Shown: in pieces, positions 8,390 through 10,038 of the stretch
Layout: every line of letters begins with the position of its first letter
Numbering within the stretch: position 1 is the stretch's first letter
Source of the DNA: JBFMFE01 sp040752295
Lineage (GTDB): Bacteria; UBP15; UBA6099; JBFMBQ01
DNA: 10,038 bases
Assembly (NCBI GenBank): GCA_040752295.1
Contig: JBFMFE010000226.1
Coordinates: forward strand, 1 to 10,038
Direction: 5' to 3'
Translations under genes and position numbers: made by a program
Notes under the pieces: generated by a model
Databases searched by the model: none
Told to the model about the DNA's origin: nothing
The model's input: the letters and a program-made list of their open reading frames with translations, nothing else

Positions 8390-8421
8390 GGACACCCATT
8401 CCGCAGGGCTGGACACCCATT
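8390..8421. repeat. 11-bp direct repeat between divergent promoters
   Basis: ggacacccatt occurs at 8390-8400 and 8411-8421, 21 bp start to start, about two helical turns. It lies 7 bp upstream of the P1 -35 of the rRNA unit and 10 bp upstream of the -35 of the gene at 8469. The first copy also forms a small palindrome, ATGGG-aca-CCCAT. It could be a paired operator or the remnant of a REP-like element. Confidence 0.5.
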
Positions 8422-8431
8422 TATATCCTCG

Positions 8432-8460
8432 TGGAAACGCGCCCTCCACCCCTGTATAAT
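8432..8460 (+). promoter_or_regulatory. Promoter for the second LolA-like gene
   Basis: TGGAAA (8432-8437) is followed after 17 bases by a perfect TATAAT (8455-8460). The predicted start near 8467 lies 2 bases before the ATG at 8469, so the message would be leaderless if that start is used. Confidence 0.6.
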
Positions 8461-8468
8461 CTTCCACG

Positions 8469-9422
8469 ATGCTTTTCCGCATGCGAACCGCCGGGAACGA
8501 CAGGCAGCACGGCGCTTTCGCTGCTCCCCGGATGTCTTCACGCAGCAGCGCGTATGCCGCGGTCCTTCTTTCTCTCGCCCTCGCGGCGCTGCGCATCGCA
8601 GCAGCGTCGCCCGCTCCCGAACCCGCCCCGACCGCCGAAGACATCCTCGCCAGGGCGTTCGAAAAACACCGGAAAATCCAGAGCTACAGTTTCGTTGATT
8701 ACAAGATGGGGTACGACACGTTCGTCAAGGAAAAGGAAAAAGAGGTAAGGGCGGACGCGGAGCGCTCCGTGCCCGGTTCTCTCAAGGACAGACTCGAAAA
8801 GGAGGCGGGTGAAGAGTCCGTTCTCGACGACACCGACCCCTCACTGAAAAAAGGGAAAAACGTCTATAAATTCATGAAACCGTTCCTGTGCCAGCTTGAG
8901 GTCCTCGAATCCGACTTCGTGCCCGCCATGCTCATCAGGACGCGGCAGACGTATCGCCCCGACAAAAACCCCGACGTATACTACCTCAAGCTGCGCTTCA
9001 GCCCCGTCGCCGTCAGGCGCGACATTCACAACGCCGAGGCGTCCAGCCTGATCAACTCGAGCTGGGCGGTGAACCTCATACTCATGGACTACTACAGGCT
9101 GAACGGGACCATGAAGTTCGAGGGGGAAAGGAAATTCCACGACCGCGAAGCGTACGTAATCAGCTTCGGCTTCGGAAAGAACCTCGTCCCCGCGCCCTAC
9201 GAACCCGATCTCGAGAAATGGGGCGTTCCGAATGCGCTCGGCTTCAGGGTGAAGGAAGCCGTCGGGGTTCTCGAAAAAGAGAAATTCTCACGGGTGGATT
9301 TCTGGATTGACGAACGCGATTCCGTCATCGTGCGCAGGGACGAGTTCATCGGCGGCAGGTTCCACTGGCGCGACGAGTTCCACGATATTAAGCTGAACCA
9401 TCTGACCGAAAAGGATTTTTAA
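8469..9422 (+). CDS. Exported LolA-like protein, second copy of the fold
   Basis: The longest form has 317 residues. Its hydrophobic export segment (YAAVLLSLALAAL) sits behind a long 28-residue basic n-region, so an ATG at 8532 giving 296 residues would make a more typical signal peptide. I keep 8469 because a perfect -10 box lies 8 bases before it and no Shine-Dalgarno precedes either ATG. The mature part suggests a LolA/LppX-like or DUF1571-like fold. It has AEDILARAFEKHRKIQSYSF at the start, then YKFMKPFLCQLEVL, MKFEGERKFHDREAYVISF and VDFWIDERDSVIVRRDEF near the end. A lysine- and glutamate-rich segment (about 85-137) is an insertion compared with the protein at 2289. There is no lipobox. 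It likely binds lipid or acyl chains in the periplasm. Sequence similarity to the other copy is low beyond the fold pattern. Confidence 0.78.
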   Translation: MLFRMRTAGNDRQHGAFAAPRMSSRSSAYAAVLLSLALAALRIAAASPAPEPAPTAEDILARAFEKHRKIQSYSFVDYKMGYDTFVKEKEKEVRADAERSVPGSLKDRLEKEAGEESVLDDTDPSLKKGKNVYKFMKPFLCQLEVLESDFVPAMLIRTRQTYRPDKNPDVYYLKLRFSPVAVRRDIHNAEASSLINSSWAVNLILMDYYRLNGTMKFEGERKFHDREAYVISFGFGKNLVPAPYEPDLEKWGVPNALGFRVKEAVGVLEKEKFSRVDFWIDERDSVIVRRDEFIGGRFHWRDEFHDIKLNHLTEKDF

Positions 9423-9469
9423 AGCGCCCCGTCCCCGCCGGACCGCCCGGCGCGACGGGCGTCCGCTTT
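9421..9469. terminator. Bidirectional terminator between convergent genes
   Basis: A long GC-rich hairpin fills the gap. AAAGCG (9421-9426) pairs with CGCTTT (9464-9469), CCCGTC (9428-9433) with GACGGG (9454-9459), and CGCCGG with CCGGCG inside. It starts within the stop codon of the plus-strand gene and ends just before the stop of the minus-strand gene. Its A and T flanks suit termination in both directions, although the T runs are short. Confidence 0.6.
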
Positions 9470-9470
9470 G

Positions 9471-10038
9471 TTATTCACCGCTGGCGCCATCATCCGGACC
9501 GGCGCCGCGAAACCCCGCCGTCTCCCTCACCGCCGCCGGGGGCATCCCGGGCGCGCGGGAATACATTCTCGCGTGGCGTTCCCCGATAGTCCATAAAACG
9601 AGAAGAGAACCGCCGAAGAGAAAAGCGACGGGGGAGAATAACGCAAGCCCAACGGCGAAGCCGCCGCCTGCAAGGAGACGCGCCGCGATACAGACTCCCG
9701 CTCCGGCGCCGAAAAAAACCAGTAAACACCCCGCTGCGCCCGCCATCCTGAATGGGAGAACGCTGAATCCCGCCGCCATCTCCAGCGCCCTGCCGGCGAG
9801 CATGGGAAGCGTGTAATTGGATCTCCGTCTCGCGCCGGCGTCGAACCGCACGGGGACGCCCGTGAATCGCGGCGCGCCCCGGCTCAGAAGCGCGTCGAGG
9901 CAGACGCCGGGACCATAATTCCCCGCGAAGTTTTCCCGGAGCGCGGTGGGGAAGGCGCGGAATCCGCTCGCGTACCGGGCGGGGTCGGCGCCGCCGCACT
10001 TTTGGAGAATCCAACTCGCCGCCCCCGAAGCGGCGGTC
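9471..10038 (-). CDS. GtrB/DPM-like membrane glycosyltransferase, C-terminal part (gene runs off the window)
   Basis: The minus-strand frame stays open from the window edge to the TAA at 9473-9471, giving 188 residues without the N-terminus. SGFRAFPTAL matches the GFR motif of GT2 polyprenol-phosphate sugar transferases, and VPVRFDAGARRRSNYTL matches the family's late V-x-F-x(5-8)-R-S-x-Y block. Two membrane helices follow (MAGAAGCLLVFFGAGAGVC and FAVGLALFSPVAFLFGGSL), then WTIGERHARMYSRAP, the usual IGEYLGRIY-like end. This is the architecture of GtrB and ArnC-like enzymes, which load glucose or a related sugar onto the lipid carrier. The donor cannot be told. The tail is slightly longer than usual. 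It is a second lipid-carrier glycosyltransferase in the window, unlike the fused one at 769, which lacks the two helices. Confidence 0.85.
   Translation of the reverse strand, partial: TAASGAASWILQKCGGADPARYASGFRAFPTALRENFAGNYGPGVCLDALLSRGAPRFTGVPVRFDAGARRRSNYTLPMLAGRALEMAAGFSVLPFRMAGAAGCLLVFFGAGAGVCIAARLLAGGGFAVGLALFSPVAFLFGGSLLVLWTIGERHARMYSRAPGMPPAAVRETAGFRGAGPDDGASGE

Overview
The window comes from a GC-rich bacterium, very probably an uncultured lineage with a diderm envelope. The 23S and 5S sequences are bacterial. Several products are exported or envelope-related: two LolA-like periplasmic proteins, an exported beta-propeller and polyprenol-phosphate glycosyltransferases. I cannot name the phylum from the sequence alone. 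Most genes lack strong Shine-Dalgarno sites, and several promoters place the -10 box only 9 to 14 bases before the ATG, so short or absent leaders may be common.

Layout. Positions 1-390 (minus) hold the N-terminal 130 residues of a creatininase-family amidohydrolase. Positions 391-768 form a divergent spacer with a promoter for each flanking gene and some degenerate short repeats. Positions 769-2292 (plus) encode a protein made of two fused GT2 glycosyltransferase domains. It overlaps by 4 bases with a LolA-like exported protein (2289-3068). A convergent hairpin region follows. On the minus strand an operon runs from about 4601 down to 3181: a 28-residue upstream ORF, a seven-repeat PD40/TolB-like propeller (3444-4514) and an unrecognised 87-residue protein (3181-3444). 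The start of the propeller gene is a diverged 80-bp tandem duplication with an in-register A7 slippery site.

Positions 4690-4760 hold a remnant of a type I-C-like CRISPR array, just downstream of the 5S gene. Positions 4802-8050 (minus) hold 5S and 23S rRNA. There is no 16S gene or spacer tRNA upstream. Instead the 23S gene has two tandem sigma70-type promoters, a 20-bp-arm inverted repeat in its leader, and a long processing stem whose halves lie 3 kb apart. This is a 23S-5S unit unlinked from 16S rRNA.

Positions 8469-9422 (plus) encode a second, larger LolA-like exported protein, transcribed divergently from the rRNA unit. An 11-bp direct repeat sits between the two promoter sets. A bidirectional terminator follows. 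Positions 9471-10038 (minus) are the C-terminal part of a GtrB/DPM-like membrane glycosyltransferase that continues off the window.

The most interesting material is in the non-coding parts: the solo 23S-5S unit with its leader inverted repeat, the CRISPR remnant beside it, and the duplicated, frameshift-capable start of the propeller gene. No complete new defence or metabolic system is visible.
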